The position numbers were made by a program, and so were the translations under genes. This document shows, in pieces, positions 1 through 8,734 of a DNA stretch of 64,000 nt (its first letter is position 1; each line of letters opens with the position of its first letter). This DNA comes from Parvimonas micra (GTDB taxonomy: Bacteria > Bacillota > Clostridia > Tissierellales > Peptoniphilaceae), in assembly GCF_900637905.1 (NCBI RefSeq), contig NZ_LR134472.1, forward strand, positions 868,001 to 932,000, given 5' to 3'. The notes beneath the pieces were generated by a model. It saw only the letters and a program-made list of their open reading frames with translations. It had not been told where the DNA came from and searched no databases.

Positions 1-1
1 A

Positions 2-382
2 TATGAAATTTTTAAACTTTTAGAATTGGATAGTGCAGATTTTACAGTGGCTCTTATAATGAATGCAGATTCTAAAAAATATGGCAAAAAAGATATGATA
101 AAGATTGAAAATGTTATGGATATTGACCTTGCGATTTTAGGTTTGATAGATAAGGATTTAACTGTAAATATCATAGAAAATGAAAAAATCAAGGAAAAAC
201 TTTCAATGATTTTACCGGAAAAAGTAGAGGGTTTTATAAAATGTAAAAATCCACGTTGCATAACTTGCCACGAAAATGTTCAAAATAAATTTATATTAGT
301 TAATAGAGAAAAGGGAATTTATAGATGTAATTACTGTGATAATTTATATTCTTGTGGAGGACATAATGAAAAAAATAGTTAA
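2..382 (+). CDS. pyrI: Aspartate carbamoyltransferase regulatory chain PyrI (5' truncated by window edge)
   Basis: The reading frame is open from base 2, so the gene begins upstream. The visible 126 residues match the regulatory chain of aspartate carbamoyltransferase, which binds nucleotide effectors and stabilises the PyrB catalytic trimers. The C-terminal zinc domain shows all four ligands in the family spacing, C-x4-C followed about 23 residues later by C-x2-C (CKNPRC and CNYC). The segment VALIMNADSKKYGKKDMIKI is typical of the nucleotide-binding domain. It overlaps pyrC by 17 bp, so translation is probably coupled. pyrB is expected just upstream but is outside the window. Identification is firm. 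Confidence 0.93.
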   Translation, partial: YEIFKLLELDSADFTVALIMNADSKKYGKKDMIKIENVMDIDLAILGLIDKDLTVNIIENEKIKEKLSMILPEKVEGFIKCKNPRCITCHENVQNKFILVNREKGIYRCNYCDNLYSCGGHNEKNS

Positions 383-1553
383 AAATGCAATCTTGGTGGA
401 TAAAGATATAAATAAAGTTGGAGATATAAAGATTGAAGACGGAAAGATTGTAGAGATTGGTGAAAATTTAAGTTTTGATGACAGTTTTGAAATTATAGAT
501 GCAAAGGGAAAGACTGTTATGCCTGCATTTGTAGATTTGCATGTGCATTTTAGAGATCCGGGTTTTACTTATAAGGAAGATTTAAAAACAGGTTCGCTTG
601 CAGCTTTAAGAGGTGGATATACAACTGTAAATACAATGGCAAATACTAAACCGATTTGCAGTGATTTGGAAACTTATAATGATATAATGAAGAGAGCAAA
701 GGAATTAGATTTAGTCGATATTAATCAAATTGTTGCGGTTACAAAAAATTTTGACGGAAAAAATTTAGTTGACTACTCAAAATTTGAAAATGCAAAATTT
801 TTATCCGATGACGGTAAGGGTGTACTTTCTGAAACTACAATGTATAGAGCGATTTTAGAGGCGAAAAAATACGATAAAATCATAATGATACATGCAGAAA
901 GTGAACTTTCTCCTATTGATTATAGAATAGCAGAAGACCTTATGACTTTAAGAGATGTTTATCTTGCAAAGAGATTGGACGGAAGAATTCATTTATGCCA
1001 TGTTAGTACAATCGACTCTTTAGAAGCTGTAAGACGTGGGAAAAAAGAGGGAGTAAAGGTTACTTGCGAAGTAACTCCACATCATATTGCACTTTGGGAT
1101 AATTCCTACAGAGTAAATCCGCCAATAAGAGAAAAGTCAGATGTTGAAGCTCTAATAGATGGAATTGTGGATGGAACTGTTGATGCGATTGCAACGGATC
1201 ATGCACCACATACTGCAGAGGATAAGGCGAATGGAAGTCCGGGACTTGTTGGACTTGAAACTGCCTTTGTGATTTGTAATACGAAATTAGTTAAAGAGAA
1301 AAATATCGACATAAGAACTTTATCAAAGGTAATGTCCTATGGTGGAGCAAATTTAATGGGAATTAAAAAAGGTCTTTTAAAAGAGGGATATTTAGCTGAT
1401 TTGGTTATAGTTGATACTGATAAAAAAATTGTTGTAGATTCAAGTAAATTTGCATCAAAAGCAAAAAATACACCTTTTGATAAAATGGAACTTTACGGAG
1501 AAGTGCTTATGACAATTAAAGCAGGAGAAATTAAATATAAAGGAGAATTTTAA
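366..1553 (+). CDS. pyrC: Dihydroorotase PyrC
   Basis: Cytoplasmic amidohydrolase that interconverts carbamoyl aspartate and dihydroorotate. The metal-binding motif [10 protein letters not shown], the downstream histidine in PHHIAL and the ATDHAPH motif are all present. Length (395 aa) suits a type I dihydroorotase. The start at 366 is chosen because GGAGG lies at 356-360; an in-frame upstream ATG at 336 lies deep within pyrI and has no ribosome binding site. The stop codon overlaps the pyrF start by one base (TAATG). Confidence 0.95.
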   Translation: MKKIVKNAILVDKDINKVGDIKIEDGKIVEIGENLSFDDSFEIIDAKGKTVMPAFVDLHVHFRDPGFTYKEDLKTGSLAALRGGYTTVNTMANTKPICSDLETYNDIMKRAKELDLVDINQIVAVTKNFDGKNLVDYSKFENAKFLSDDGKGVLSETTMYRAILEAKKYDKIIMIHAESELSPIDYRIAEDLMTLRDVYLAKRLDGRIHLCHVSTIDSLEAVRRGKKEGVKVTCEVTPHHIALWDNSYRVNPPIREKSDVEALIDGIVDGTVDAIATDHAPHTAEDKANGSPGLVGLETAFVICNTKLVKEKNIDIRTLSKVMSYGGANLMGIKKGLLKEGYLADLVIVDTDKKIVVDSSKFASKAKNTPFDKMELYGEVLMTIKAGEIKYKGEF

Positions 1554-2407
1554 TGATAGTAGATAGATTATATGAAGCAGTAAAAGAAAAAGGATTTGTT
1601 TGTGTTGGACTTGACAGCCATTTAGATTATATTCCAAATTATATTAAACAGAAACACGAAAAAATTTCAGATATAATTTTTGAATACAATAAGACAATAA
1701 TTGATGCGACAAGTGATATTGTAGCAATATACAAACCACAAATAGCATATTATGAAGCTAACGGACTTGAAGGCCTTATTGCTTATCAAAGAACTTTAAG
1801 ATATCTTAAAGAAAAGGGACTTTTAAGTATCGGAGATGTTAAGAGAGGAGATATTGCAAGTACTGCAAAGGAATATGCAAAGGCACATTTTAAAGGAGAG
1901 TTTGAAGCGGACTTTATAACTCTTAATCCATATATGGGAATGGATAGTATCACACCTTATTTAGATTATTTAAAAACGGGAGAAAAGGGAGTTTTCGTAT
2001 TGCTTAGAACTTCAAACGAGGGAGCAAAGGATATTGAATGTCTTGACTACAACGGAGAGGCTCTTTATTTCAAAGTTGGAGATGAACTTAAAAAATTTGC
2101 TGATGAATTGACTTCTGAATGTGGATATTCTCCTTTGGGATTTGTTGTAGGGGCAACTCATAGCGAAGAAGCTAAAAAAATAAGAGAAAGATATAAAAAT
2201 ATTTTCTTCTTATTACCGGGATATGGAGCACAGGGTGCAAAAGCAGAAGACATCAGAACTTACTTGAATGACTTTAACGGTGGAGTTGTAAACTCTTCGA
2301 GAGGAATTATAAAATACTATCAAAAATTTGAAGACGGTGAAGAAAGATTTTCTCATTATACTAGAGAAGCTGTTTTGAATATGAGGAAGGATATTTATGG
2401 AGAATAA
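1553..2407 (+). CDS. pyrF: Orotidine 5'-phosphate decarboxylase PyrF
   Basis: Decarboxylates OMP to UMP, the last step of de novo pyrimidine synthesis. The catalytic D-x-K-x-x-D segment is seen in [12 protein letters not shown], and a phosphate-binding region follows near LPGYGAQGA. At 284 aa it belongs to the longer 'type 2' OMP decarboxylase subfamily. It is preceded by AGGAG at 1541 and overlaps pyrK by 11 bp at its 3' end. Nothing is unusual in the sequence. Confidence 0.95.
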   Translation: MIVDRLYEAVKEKGFVCVGLDSHLDYIPNYIKQKHEKISDIIFEYNKTIIDATSDIVAIYKPQIAYYEANGLEGLIAYQRTLRYLKEKGLLSIGDVKRGDIASTAKEYAKAHFKGEFEADFITLNPYMGMDSITPYLDYLKTGEKGVFVLLRTSNEGAKDIECLDYNGEALYFKVGDELKKFADELTSECGYSPLGFVVGATHSEEAKKIRERYKNIFFLLPGYGAQGAKAEDIRTYLNDFNGGVVNSSRGIIKYYQKFEDGEERFSHYTREAVLNMRKDIYGE

Positions 2408-3125
2408 ATCATACGAAAAAGTTGAAATAATTTTAAATGAAAAAATTTCCGAAGGCATTTACAAAATGGATGTCAAGGGAGAATTCAAAGCTAAAGTCGG
2501 ACAATTTTATATGGTTAAATGCTTTGAGGACGGGACTATGCTTCCCCGTCCGATAAGCATCTGCGATATGGAGGATAATAAATTAACTTTTCTTTATGCA
2601 GTTGTGGGAAAAGGGACAAAGATTATGTCTGAAAAGAAAGTAGGAGACAACATAGAAATTTTAGGACCACTTGGTAACGGATTTCCGATTGATGAATATA
2701 AGGGTAAAAAAGTCGCACTTGTTGCAGGGGGAATTGGAATTGCACCAATGTTATATCTTGCAAAGAAATTGGAAGCTGATGTCGATTTATATGCAGGCTT
2801 TAGAGATGAAATATATTTTACTGAAGAGTTTAAGGAATTTACAAAAAATACATATATCGCAACAAATACGGGAAGTGTAGGACATAAGGGATTCATAACT
2901 GAGATAATAAAAGATGATTATGATGTAATTTATTGTTGCGGTCCAAATCCTATGATGAATTCAGTAAAAAATTTAGGATTTGACATACCTGTCTATGTTT
3001 CTTTAGAGAGTAGAATGGGTTGTGGAATTGGGGCTTGTCTAGCTTGTAGTTGTAAAACTAAAAATGGAATGAAAAGAATTTGTAAGGAAGGGCCTGTATT
3101 TGAAGTTAAGGAGGTGAATTTTTAA
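2397..3125 (+). CDS. pyrK: Dihydroorotate dehydrogenase electron transfer subunit PyrK
   Basis: FAD and 2Fe-2S subunit that passes electrons from class 1B PyrD to NAD+. An N-terminal ferredoxin-reductase FAD domain carries RPISICD, a nucleotide-binding segment follows ([17 protein letters not shown]), and the C-terminal cysteine cluster [11 protein letters not shown]...C holds the 2Fe-2S ligands. Length of 242 aa is close to known PyrK. The start lies inside the end of pyrF and the stop overlaps the pyrD start, consistent with coupled translation of the two subunits. Confidence 0.93.
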   Translation: MENKSYEKVEIILNEKISEGIYKMDVKGEFKAKVGQFYMVKCFEDGTMLPRPISICDMEDNKLTFLYAVVGKGTKIMSEKKVGDNIEILGPLGNGFPIDEYKGKKVALVAGGIGIAPMLYLAKKLEADVDLYAGFRDEIYFTEEFKEFTKNTYIATNTGSVGHKGFITEIIKDDYDVIYCCGPNPMMNSVKNLGFDIPVYVSLESRMGCGIGACLACSCKTKNGMKRICKEGPVFEVKEVNF

Positions 3126-4021
3126 TGTTGGAAGTAGATATTTGTGGAGTTAAATTTAAAAACCCCGTTATCGGAGCGTCCGGAACTTTCGGTTTTGGCA
3201 GAGAATATGCAGAATATATCGACTTAAATAGACTTGGCGGTATTTCTACAAAGGGACTTACTTTTGCAGGTAAAGACGGAAATACGGGAATTAGAATTTA
3301 CGAAACACCTGCAGGGATAATGAACAGTATCGGACTTCAAAATCCTTCAGTACCGACTTTTATTGAAGAAGATTTACCTTTTATGGAAAGTTTTGATACT
3401 CAGATTTTAGCAAACATTGGAGGTTCACAATTAGAGGATTATTTAAAATCAGTTGAACTTATCAATAAGACAAATATAAAAATAATTGAATTAAATATAT
3501 CCTGTCCGAATGTAAAATCAGGTGGAATGGCTTTTGGGATAAAATGTGATATTGCAGAGGGAATTGTAAGAAAAGTTAGAGAAAATACGGATAAAGTCCT
3601 TATGGTAAAATTATCTCCAAATGCCGAAAATATAAAAGAAATGGCAAAAACTTGTGTTGAAGCGGGAGCGGATTGCCTTTCACTTGTAAATACATTTAAT
3701 GCCTTGGCAATAGATATTTACAATAGAAAAGCGGTTTTCGACAATGTAACTGCAGGACTTTCAGGAGCTTGTATAAAACCGATAGCTCTTAGAATGGTAA
3801 GAGATGTTGCTTCGGTTGTAGATGTTCCGATTATTGGAATGGGCGGAATAATGAATTGGCAAGATGCAATTGAGTTTATTATGGCAGGATCAACTGCAAT
3901 TCAAGTCGGAACTGCAAACTTTATCAATCCAAGAGTTATGATTGATATAATTGAAGGAATGGAAAAATTCTGTAAAGAACAAAATATAAAAAATTTAGAA
4001 GAAATTAGAGGAATTATTTAG
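3125..4021 (+). CDS. pyrD: Dihydroorotate dehydrogenase catalytic subunit PyrD (class 1B)
   Basis: FMN enzyme that oxidises dihydroorotate to orotate. The barrel motifs are present: GASGTFGFG near the N-terminus, [11 protein letters not shown] with the active-site cysteine region, MVKLSPN, and IIGMGGI with a phosphate-binding loop near the C-terminus. Its position directly after pyrK supports the NAD-dependent class 1B assignment. AAGGAGGTG at about 3109-3117 serves as ribosome binding site. Confidence 0.95.
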   Translation: MLEVDICGVKFKNPVIGASGTFGFGREYAEYIDLNRLGGISTKGLTFAGKDGNTGIRIYETPAGIMNSIGLQNPSVPTFIEEDLPFMESFDTQILANIGGSQLEDYLKSVELINKTNIKIIELNISCPNVKSGGMAFGIKCDIAEGIVRKVRENTDKVLMVKLSPNAENIKEMAKTCVEAGADCLSLVNTFNALAIDIYNRKAVFDNVTAGLSGACIKPIALRMVRDVASVVDVPIIGMGGIMNWQDAIEFIMAGSTAIQVGTANFINPRVMIDIIEGMEKFCKEQNIKNLEEIRGII

Positions 4022-4030
4022 GAGGAAATT

Positions 4031-4612
4031 ATGGAACAAAGAGTATTGGAATTATTAAAGGAAAGTGAAGCATTATTAGAAGGACATTTCCTATTATCAT
4101 CAGGGAAACACAGCGATAAATATGTTCAATGTGCAAAACTTTTGATGTATCCTGAAAAAGCTGAAGAAGTTTGTAAGGTAATCAAGAAAAAACTTGAAGA
4201 TGCAAATGTAAAAGTTGATGCAGTAGTTGGACCTGCAATGGGTGGAATTGTAATTGCTTACGAATTGGGAAGAGCCTTGGGAGTAAGAGCAATGTTCACA
4301 GAAAGAGAAAATGAAATGATGACTTTAAGAAGAGGATTTTTCATAAATGAGGGAGAAAATGTACTTGTAGTTGAAGATGTTGTTACAACAGGAAAATCAT
4401 CATTGGAAACAATAAAAGTACTAAAAGAACATGGAGCAAATATTGTTGGAATTGCTTCAATAGTTGATAGAACAAATGGAAAATCAGATATTGAATATCC
4501 ACTTTTCCCTGCAATTTCCTTAAATGTTCAAGCATTTGAAAAGGATGATTGTCCACTTTGTAAAGAAGGAAAAATTGAACTTGTAAAACCTGGAAGCAGA
4601 AAAAAATTCTAA
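4031..4612 (+). CDS. pyrE: Orotate phosphoribosyltransferase PyrE
   Basis: Transfers ribose phosphate from PRPP to orotate to form OMP. The PRPP-binding motif is VLVVEDVVTTGKSS and the N-terminal half shows FLLSSGKHSDKYVQ. Length is 193 aa. The last gene of the pyr operon: AGGAGG lies at about 4020-4025 and an intrinsic terminator follows 15 bp after the stop. Confidence 0.95.
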   Translation: MEQRVLELLKESEALLEGHFLLSSGKHSDKYVQCAKLLMYPEKAEEVCKVIKKKLEDANVKVDAVVGPAMGGIVIAYELGRALGVRAMFTERENEMMTLRRGFFINEGENVLVVEDVVTTGKSSLETIKVLKEHGANIVGIASIVDRTNGKSDIEYPLFPAISLNVQAFEKDDCPLCKEGKIELVKPGSRKKF

Positions 4613-4626
4613 AAATATTTTAAAAT

Positions 4627-4670
4627 AAAAAAGCATACTCGATGTGTTTTTACTTGAGTATGCTTTTTTA
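4627..4670 (+). terminator. Intrinsic terminator of the pyr operon
   Basis: The stem AAAGCATACTC pairs with GAGTATGCTTT across a 15-base loop and is followed by a T run. The same stem and much of the loop (TTTTACTTGAGTATGC) recur at 10209-10248, at the other side of the surface-protein/repeat block. Confidence 0.9.
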
Positions 4671-4745
4671 TTGCGAAGTAACAATGTTCTCAGGAGCCCA
4701 CATGAAAGCATCGAGGAAGAGTGAGTTTTTATTGCGAAAGCTAAT
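4671..4745 (+). repeat. Post-terminator element, degenerate copy (similar to 61625-61697)
   Basis: This stretch directly follows a terminator T tract and aligns along most of its length with 61625-61697, which also follows a terminator. Shared blocks include TTTTTATTG, AACAA, GCCCAC/ACCCAC, AAAGCATCG and a GTGAGTTTTT/GTGGGGTTCTT segment. This copy has lost the strong hairpin seen in the other. Function is unknown. Confidence 0.5.
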
Positions 4746-4787
4746 AAATATCTAAAGATATTTAAACATCGTATAGAAAACAAAAAT

Positions 4788-4840
4788 TTCACGTCATAGC
4801 AGTTGACGAAGAAAAGCTCCTAACATGTCATATCAACTAT
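4788..4840 (+). repeat. Remnant of the modular palindromic element (terminal end A only)
   Basis: TTCACGTCATAGCA followed by an AAGAAAAGCTCC block and ACATGTCAT matches end A of the elements at 9306 and 9836 (TTCACGTCATAGTA, AAGAAACACCCCC, ACACGTCAT). No matching end B or internal palindromes follow, so it looks like a decayed or truncated copy. Confidence 0.55.
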
Positions 4841-4916
4841 AGAAAAATCTTCTAAAGAATCATAATATACTTTATTCACTTTACACGATAGTAATTTAAA
4901 TATATATTTAATACAT

Positions 4917-4945
4917 TTGACCTAAAAATATAAAAATGGTATTAT
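4917..4945 (+). promoter_or_regulatory. Candidate sigma-A promoter for the surface protein gene
   Basis: TTGACC and TATTAT are separated by 17 bp, with a TG dinucleotide one base before the -10 box (extended -10). The predicted start gives an untranslated leader of roughly 155 nt before the coding region. Confidence 0.6.
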
Positions 4946-5001
4946 TGTTATTGTATCAATTAAATATTGTTTCGTTCGTTTTTTGAAATTTATTTAAATT
5001 A

Positions 5002-5042
5002 GGTTATTAGTTAGGAGGCTTCTAATAACTATGTATTTTTGA
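5002..5042 (+). promoter_or_regulatory. Leader hairpin with SD-like loop and a three-codon mini-ORF
   Basis: GTTATTAG (about 5002-5009) pairs with CTAATAAC (about 5023-5030), and the loop displays a perfect AGGAGG. An ATG at 5031 follows at suitable distance and reads only Met-Tyr-Phe before a stop at 5040-5042. It may be a chance arrangement or a translation-sensing leader for the surface protein. Confidence 0.3.
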
Positions 5043-5109
5043 AAATAAATAGGATTTTATTTTTAAAAATAAGTAAAATATTAATTATTATTCTATGAGG
5101 AGGAGTACA

Positions 5110-8100
5110 ATGAAAAAAAGGTTTTATTGTATTATGTTGAGCGTGCTTATGGTGTTAAGCGCTTTATTACCTGCTTTCAGAGTTTCGGCAGAAGAAAGAG
5201 GTAAAAATATTTCACCTGATGTAAATATTACAAAATTTACAATCGAAAATTGGGAAGGAAAAGAAGTAGATAGACTTTCCAAATGGAGCAGATTTAAAAT
5301 TAAATTGGATTGGAATGCTCAAAAGTATGGAAATACTTTAAAAAATGGAGATTATTTTGAAGTTAAATTGCCAGATAAATTCAGGTTTATAGAAGATTCT
5401 TCCGCTATTGATTTTCCAATATATGGAGTAGATGGAAAAGTTTATGGGAAAGGACATCTTGATGTTAAAAAAGAAGGTGGAGGAATTTTAAGAGTAACTT
5501 TAAATGAAAAAGTTGAAAATCTTTACAATGTAAAAGGTAAAGTTTCTATGGAATCTGTATTCAATCAAGATAAAATAAAGGACGGAGAAGATAATACTTT
5601 AGAAATAGATATTAATGGTAAAAAAATTAAGAAAAAAGTTCATATAAAAAAACCGGGAAAAATAGATGATGAGATTTTAGCTAAATGGCCTAACAGAATA
5701 AGTGATAATGTTAATCAAGTAGGTTGGAATGTTCGTTTTAATGTAAAAGGTAAAAATTTTAAAAAAGTTGTATTTGAAGATGAATTGACTATTTCCGGAG
5801 GCACTTTTGACGGACTTCATTATATAAAGGATAGCTTTGTACTTCAAAAAGTTAAAATTGATGAATATGGAAATATAACACAAATTATATCTGAAAAAAA
5901 TATTGGAAATGAAGTTAAATTTTCTAATAATAATACAAAATTCAAATATGAACTTGGAGATATAAATCATGGAGAACAATATTTCTTAACATATAAATCA
6001 ACTTATAAACCTAATCTTACAATAAAAAATAGAGTAAAAATGTTGGCACAAAATGAAAGTCACGAATCATCAAGTAGCTATAAAAATGCGATTTCAGACG
6101 GAACTATTGAAGGCGATTTACTTGGTAAAATAAAGATTATTAAAGTTGACTCTGAAAATAATCAATTACTTTTAAAAGGTGCGAAATTTAAAATTACCAA
6201 CAAGAAAACAAATGAAACTTTTGAATTGGTAACTGACGAAAAAGGAGAAGCAGTTTCTGACAAATTAGTTCAAGGAACTTATGAAATTAAAGAAATTCAG
6301 GCTCCTTCAGGTTGGATAAAAAGCGACGAAATAATTAATGTTGAAGTAAAAGATGATGTAGCTGTAATAAGAACAGTAAAGAATAAGAGAGAAAAAACTG
6401 AAGTAAGTGTTAATAAAACTTGGATTGGAAAGAAACTTTCAAGTGTTAAAGTTAAATTATTAGCTGACGGTAAAAAAGTTGATGAAGTTACTTTAAATGA
6501 ACAAAATAATTGGAAGCACACATTTACTAACTTAAATAAATATAAAGATGACGGGAAAACTGAAATTAAATATACTGTTGAAGAAGAAAAAATCAACGGA
6601 TATGATACAGAAATAAAAGAAAATTCAAAGAACGACTTTACAATTACAAACAAAAATAACGAAAAAGTAAAAATTCCTGTAGAAAAGAAATGGGAAGATA
6701 ATAATAACCAAGATGGTAAGAGAGTTAAAGAAATAGTTGTAAGATTATTGCAAGATGGAATTCCTACAACTAAGGTATTAAAATTGAACGAACAAAATAA
6801 TTGGAAAGGCGAATTTACAGACCTTGATAAGTATAACGCTCAAGGAAATGAAATCAAGTACACTGTTAAGGAAGAAACAGTAGTAGAAGGATACGATACT
6901 GAAATAATTGCAGGACAGGTAGACGGAGCTCTAGGATATATAATCAAAAACAAACATAATGTTGAAAAAACTGAAATTCCAGTAGAAAAGAAATGGATTG
7001 GACCACAAAGTGTTGAACAAGTAACTGTAAAATTATTTGCTGATGGTGTAGATACCGGAAAAACTTTAACTTTAAAGAAAAGTGAAAATTGGAAAGGTAA
7101 ATTTACAAACCTTGATAAATACAAAAATGGAAAAGAAATAGTTTATACAATCAAGGAAGCAAAAGTAGAAGGATATGAAAGCAAGGTAGAAGGAAACGCA
7201 AAAGACGGCTTTGTAATCACAAATAAGAATTTAGCGAAGACAGAAGTTCCTGTAGAAAAGAAATGGCTAGGAAAAGCTGTGAACGAAATCGAAGTAAAAC
7301 TTTTAGCAAATGGAAAAGAAGTACAAACAGCTAAATTAAACGAAGCAAATTCTTGGAAACATACATTCAAAGATTTGCCTGTATATGATGACAATGGAAA
7401 AGAAATAACTTATACAGTAAAAGAAGTAGCGATTGAAGGATATGAAAGCAAGATAGAAGGAAACGCAAAAGACGGCTTTGTAATCACAAATAAGAATTTA
7501 GCAAAGACAGAAGTTCCAGTTGAAAAGAAATGGATAGGAAAAGCTGTAAATGAAATTGAAGTAAAACTTTTAGCAAATGGAAAAGAAGTTCAAACAGCTA
7601 AATTAAACGAAGCAAATTCTTGGAAACATACATTCAAAGATTTACCTGTATATGATGACAATGGAAAAGAAATAACTTATACAGTAAAAGAAGTAGCGAT
7701 TGAAGGATACGAAAGCAAGATAGAAGGAAATGCAAAAGACGGCTTTGTAATCACAAATAAGAATTTAGCAAAGACAGAAGTTCCAGTTGAAAAGAAATGG
7801 ATAGGAAAAGCTGTAAATGAAATTGAAGTAAAACTTTTAGCAAATGGAAAAGAAGTTCAAACAGCTAAATTGAATGAAGCAAATTCTTGGAAACATACAT
7901 TCAAAGACTTACCTGTATATGATGACAATGGAAAAGAAATAACTTATACAGTTAAGGAAACAAAAGTAGAAGGATACGAAAGCAAGATAGAAGGAAATGC
8001 AAAAGACGGTTTTGTAATCACAAATAAGAATTTAGCAAAGACAGAAGTTCCTGTAGAAAAGAAATGGCTAGGAAAAGCTGTAAACGAAATCGAAGTACAA

Positions 8101-8685
8101 CTTTTAGCAAATGGAAAAGAAGTACAAACAGCTAAATTAAACGAAGCAAATTCTTGGAAACATACATTCAAAGACCTACCTGTATATGATGACAACGGAA
8201 AAGAAATAACTTATACAGTAAAAGAAGTTAATATTGAAGGATATGAAAGCAAGATAGAAGGAAACGCAAAAGACGGCTTTGTAATTACTAATAAGAATTT
8301 AGCAAAGACACAAGTTCCAGTTGAAAAGAAATGGCTGGGAAAAGCTGTAAACGAAATCGAAGTAAAACTTTTAGCAAATGGAAAAGAAGTTCAATCAGCT
8401 AAATTAAACGAAGCAAATTCTTGGAAACATACATTCAAAGACTTGCCAAAATATGACGAGAATGGAAAAGAAATAACTTATACAGTAAAAGAAGTAGCGA
8501 TTGAAGGATATGAAAGCAAGATAGAAGGAAATGCAAAAGACGGCTTTGTAATTACTAATAAGGAAATTCCAAAGAAACCTAGAATTCCAAAAACAGCAGT
8601 GGGAACACAAATCTTCGGATATGTTGCAATGGCTGGAGTGAGTCTTGGACTTCTACAAATTTCTAGAAAGAAAAGAAATAAATAG
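5110..8685 (+). CDS. Cna-B-repeat surface adhesin with variant sorting signal
   Basis: Exported, probably wall-anchored protein of 1191 aa. A signal peptide (residues 1-27, cleavage predicted after VSA) leads into an adhesive region of about 300 residues resembling Cna/collagen-binding modules. One SpaA-like domain follows (about 340-425) and then eight Cna-B domains of 85-100 residues, each opening with a VxKxW-type motif such as VPVEKKW. Domains 4-8 are nearly identical. The C-terminus has PK-rich sequence, RIPKTAVGT, a hydrophobic segment and RKKRNK, as in sortase substrates, but the pentapeptide is IPKTA and not LPxTG. The start at 5110 is preceded by GAGGAGGAG; an ATG at 5095 overlaps that site. 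No sortase gene is in the window. Ligand unknown. Confidence 0.9.
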   Translation: MKKRFYCIMLSVLMVLSALLPAFRVSAEERGKNISPDVNITKFTIENWEGKEVDRLSKWSRFKIKLDWNAQKYGNTLKNGDYFEVKLPDKFRFIEDSSAIDFPIYGVDGKVYGKGHLDVKKEGGGILRVTLNEKVENLYNVKGKVSMESVFNQDKIKDGEDNTLEIDINGKKIKKKVHIKKPGKIDDEILAKWPNRISDNVNQVGWNVRFNVKGKNFKKVVFEDELTISGGTFDGLHYIKDSFVLQKVKIDEYGNITQIISEKNIGNEVKFSNNNTKFKYELGDINHGEQYFLTYKSTYKPNLTIKNRVKMLAQNESHESSSSYKNAISDGTIEGDLLGKIKIIKVDSENNQLLLKGAKFKITNKKTNETFELVTDEKGEAVSDKLVQGTYEIKEIQAPSGWIKSDEIINVEVKDDVAVIRTVKNKREKTEVSVNKTWIGKKLSSVKVKLLADGKKVDEVTLNEQNNWKHTFTNLNKYKDDGKTEIKYTVEEEKINGYDTEIKENSKNDFTITNKNNEKVKIPVEKKWEDNNNQDGKRVKEIVVRLLQDGIPTTKVLKLNEQNNWKGEFTDLDKYNAQGNEIKYTVKEETVVEGYDTEIIAGQVDGALGYIIKNKHNVEKTEIPVEKKWIGPQSVEQVTVKLFADGVDTGKTLTLKKSENWKGKFTNLDKYKNGKEIVYTIKEAKVEGYESKVEGNAKDGFVITNKNLAKTEVPVEKKWLGKAVNEIEVKLLANGKEVQTAKLNEANSWKHTFKDLPVYDDNGKEITYTVKEVAIEGYESKIEGNAKDGFVITNKNLAKTEVPVEKKWIGKAVNEIEVKLLANGKEVQTAKLNEANSWKHTFKDLPVYDDNGKEITYTVKEVAIEGYESKIEGNAKDGFVITNKNLAKTEVPVEKKWIGKAVNEIEVKLLANGKEVQTAKLNEANSWKHTFKDLPVYDDNGKEITYTVKETKVEGYESKIEGNAKDGFVITNKNLAKTEVPVEKKWLGKAVNEIEVQLLANGKEVQTAKLNEANSWKHTFKDLPVYDDNGKEITYTVKEVNIEGYESKIEGNAKDGFVITNKNLAKTQVPVEKKWLGKAVNEIEVKLLANGKEVQSAKLNEANSWKHTFKDLPKYDENGKEITYTVKEVAIEGYESKIEGNAKDGFVITNKEIPKKPRIPKTAVGTQIFGYVAMAGVSLGLLQISRKKRNK
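7241..8575 (+). repeat. Five tandem 267-bp repeats encoding Cna-B domains
   Basis: Units begin at 7241, 7508, 7775, 8042 and 8309, an exact 267-bp (89-codon) period. They differ by scattered substitutions, mainly at the end of each unit (KEVAIEGYES, KETKVEGYES, KEVNIEGYES) and in W-I/L-GK. Such near identity allows copy number to change by recombination without frameshift. Confidence 0.95.
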
Positions 8686-8690
8686 GTAAT

Positions 8691-8719
8691 AAAAAAGAGG
8701 GCATAAGCTCTCTTTTTTT
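8691..8719 (+). terminator. Terminator of the surface protein gene
   Basis: AAAAAAGAG and CTCTCTTTTTTT flank a short loop 6 bp after the stop codon. The stem is AT-rich but ends in a seven-base T run. Confidence 0.7.
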
Positions 8720-8734
8720 GTCGTTTTACAATAC

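Noticed and set aside
1-366. Pyrimidine-responsive (PyrR-type) attenuator
   Set aside because: The promoter end of the operon lies outside the window; nothing of the sort is visible between the genes here.
2671-2880. 69-aa open frame within pyrK
   Set aside because: Out-of-frame shadow; pyrK is complete with its cofactor motifs.
7143-8195. Repeated antisense open frames in the adhesin repeats
   Set aside because: They are mirror readings of the Cna-B coding repeats, without start signals.
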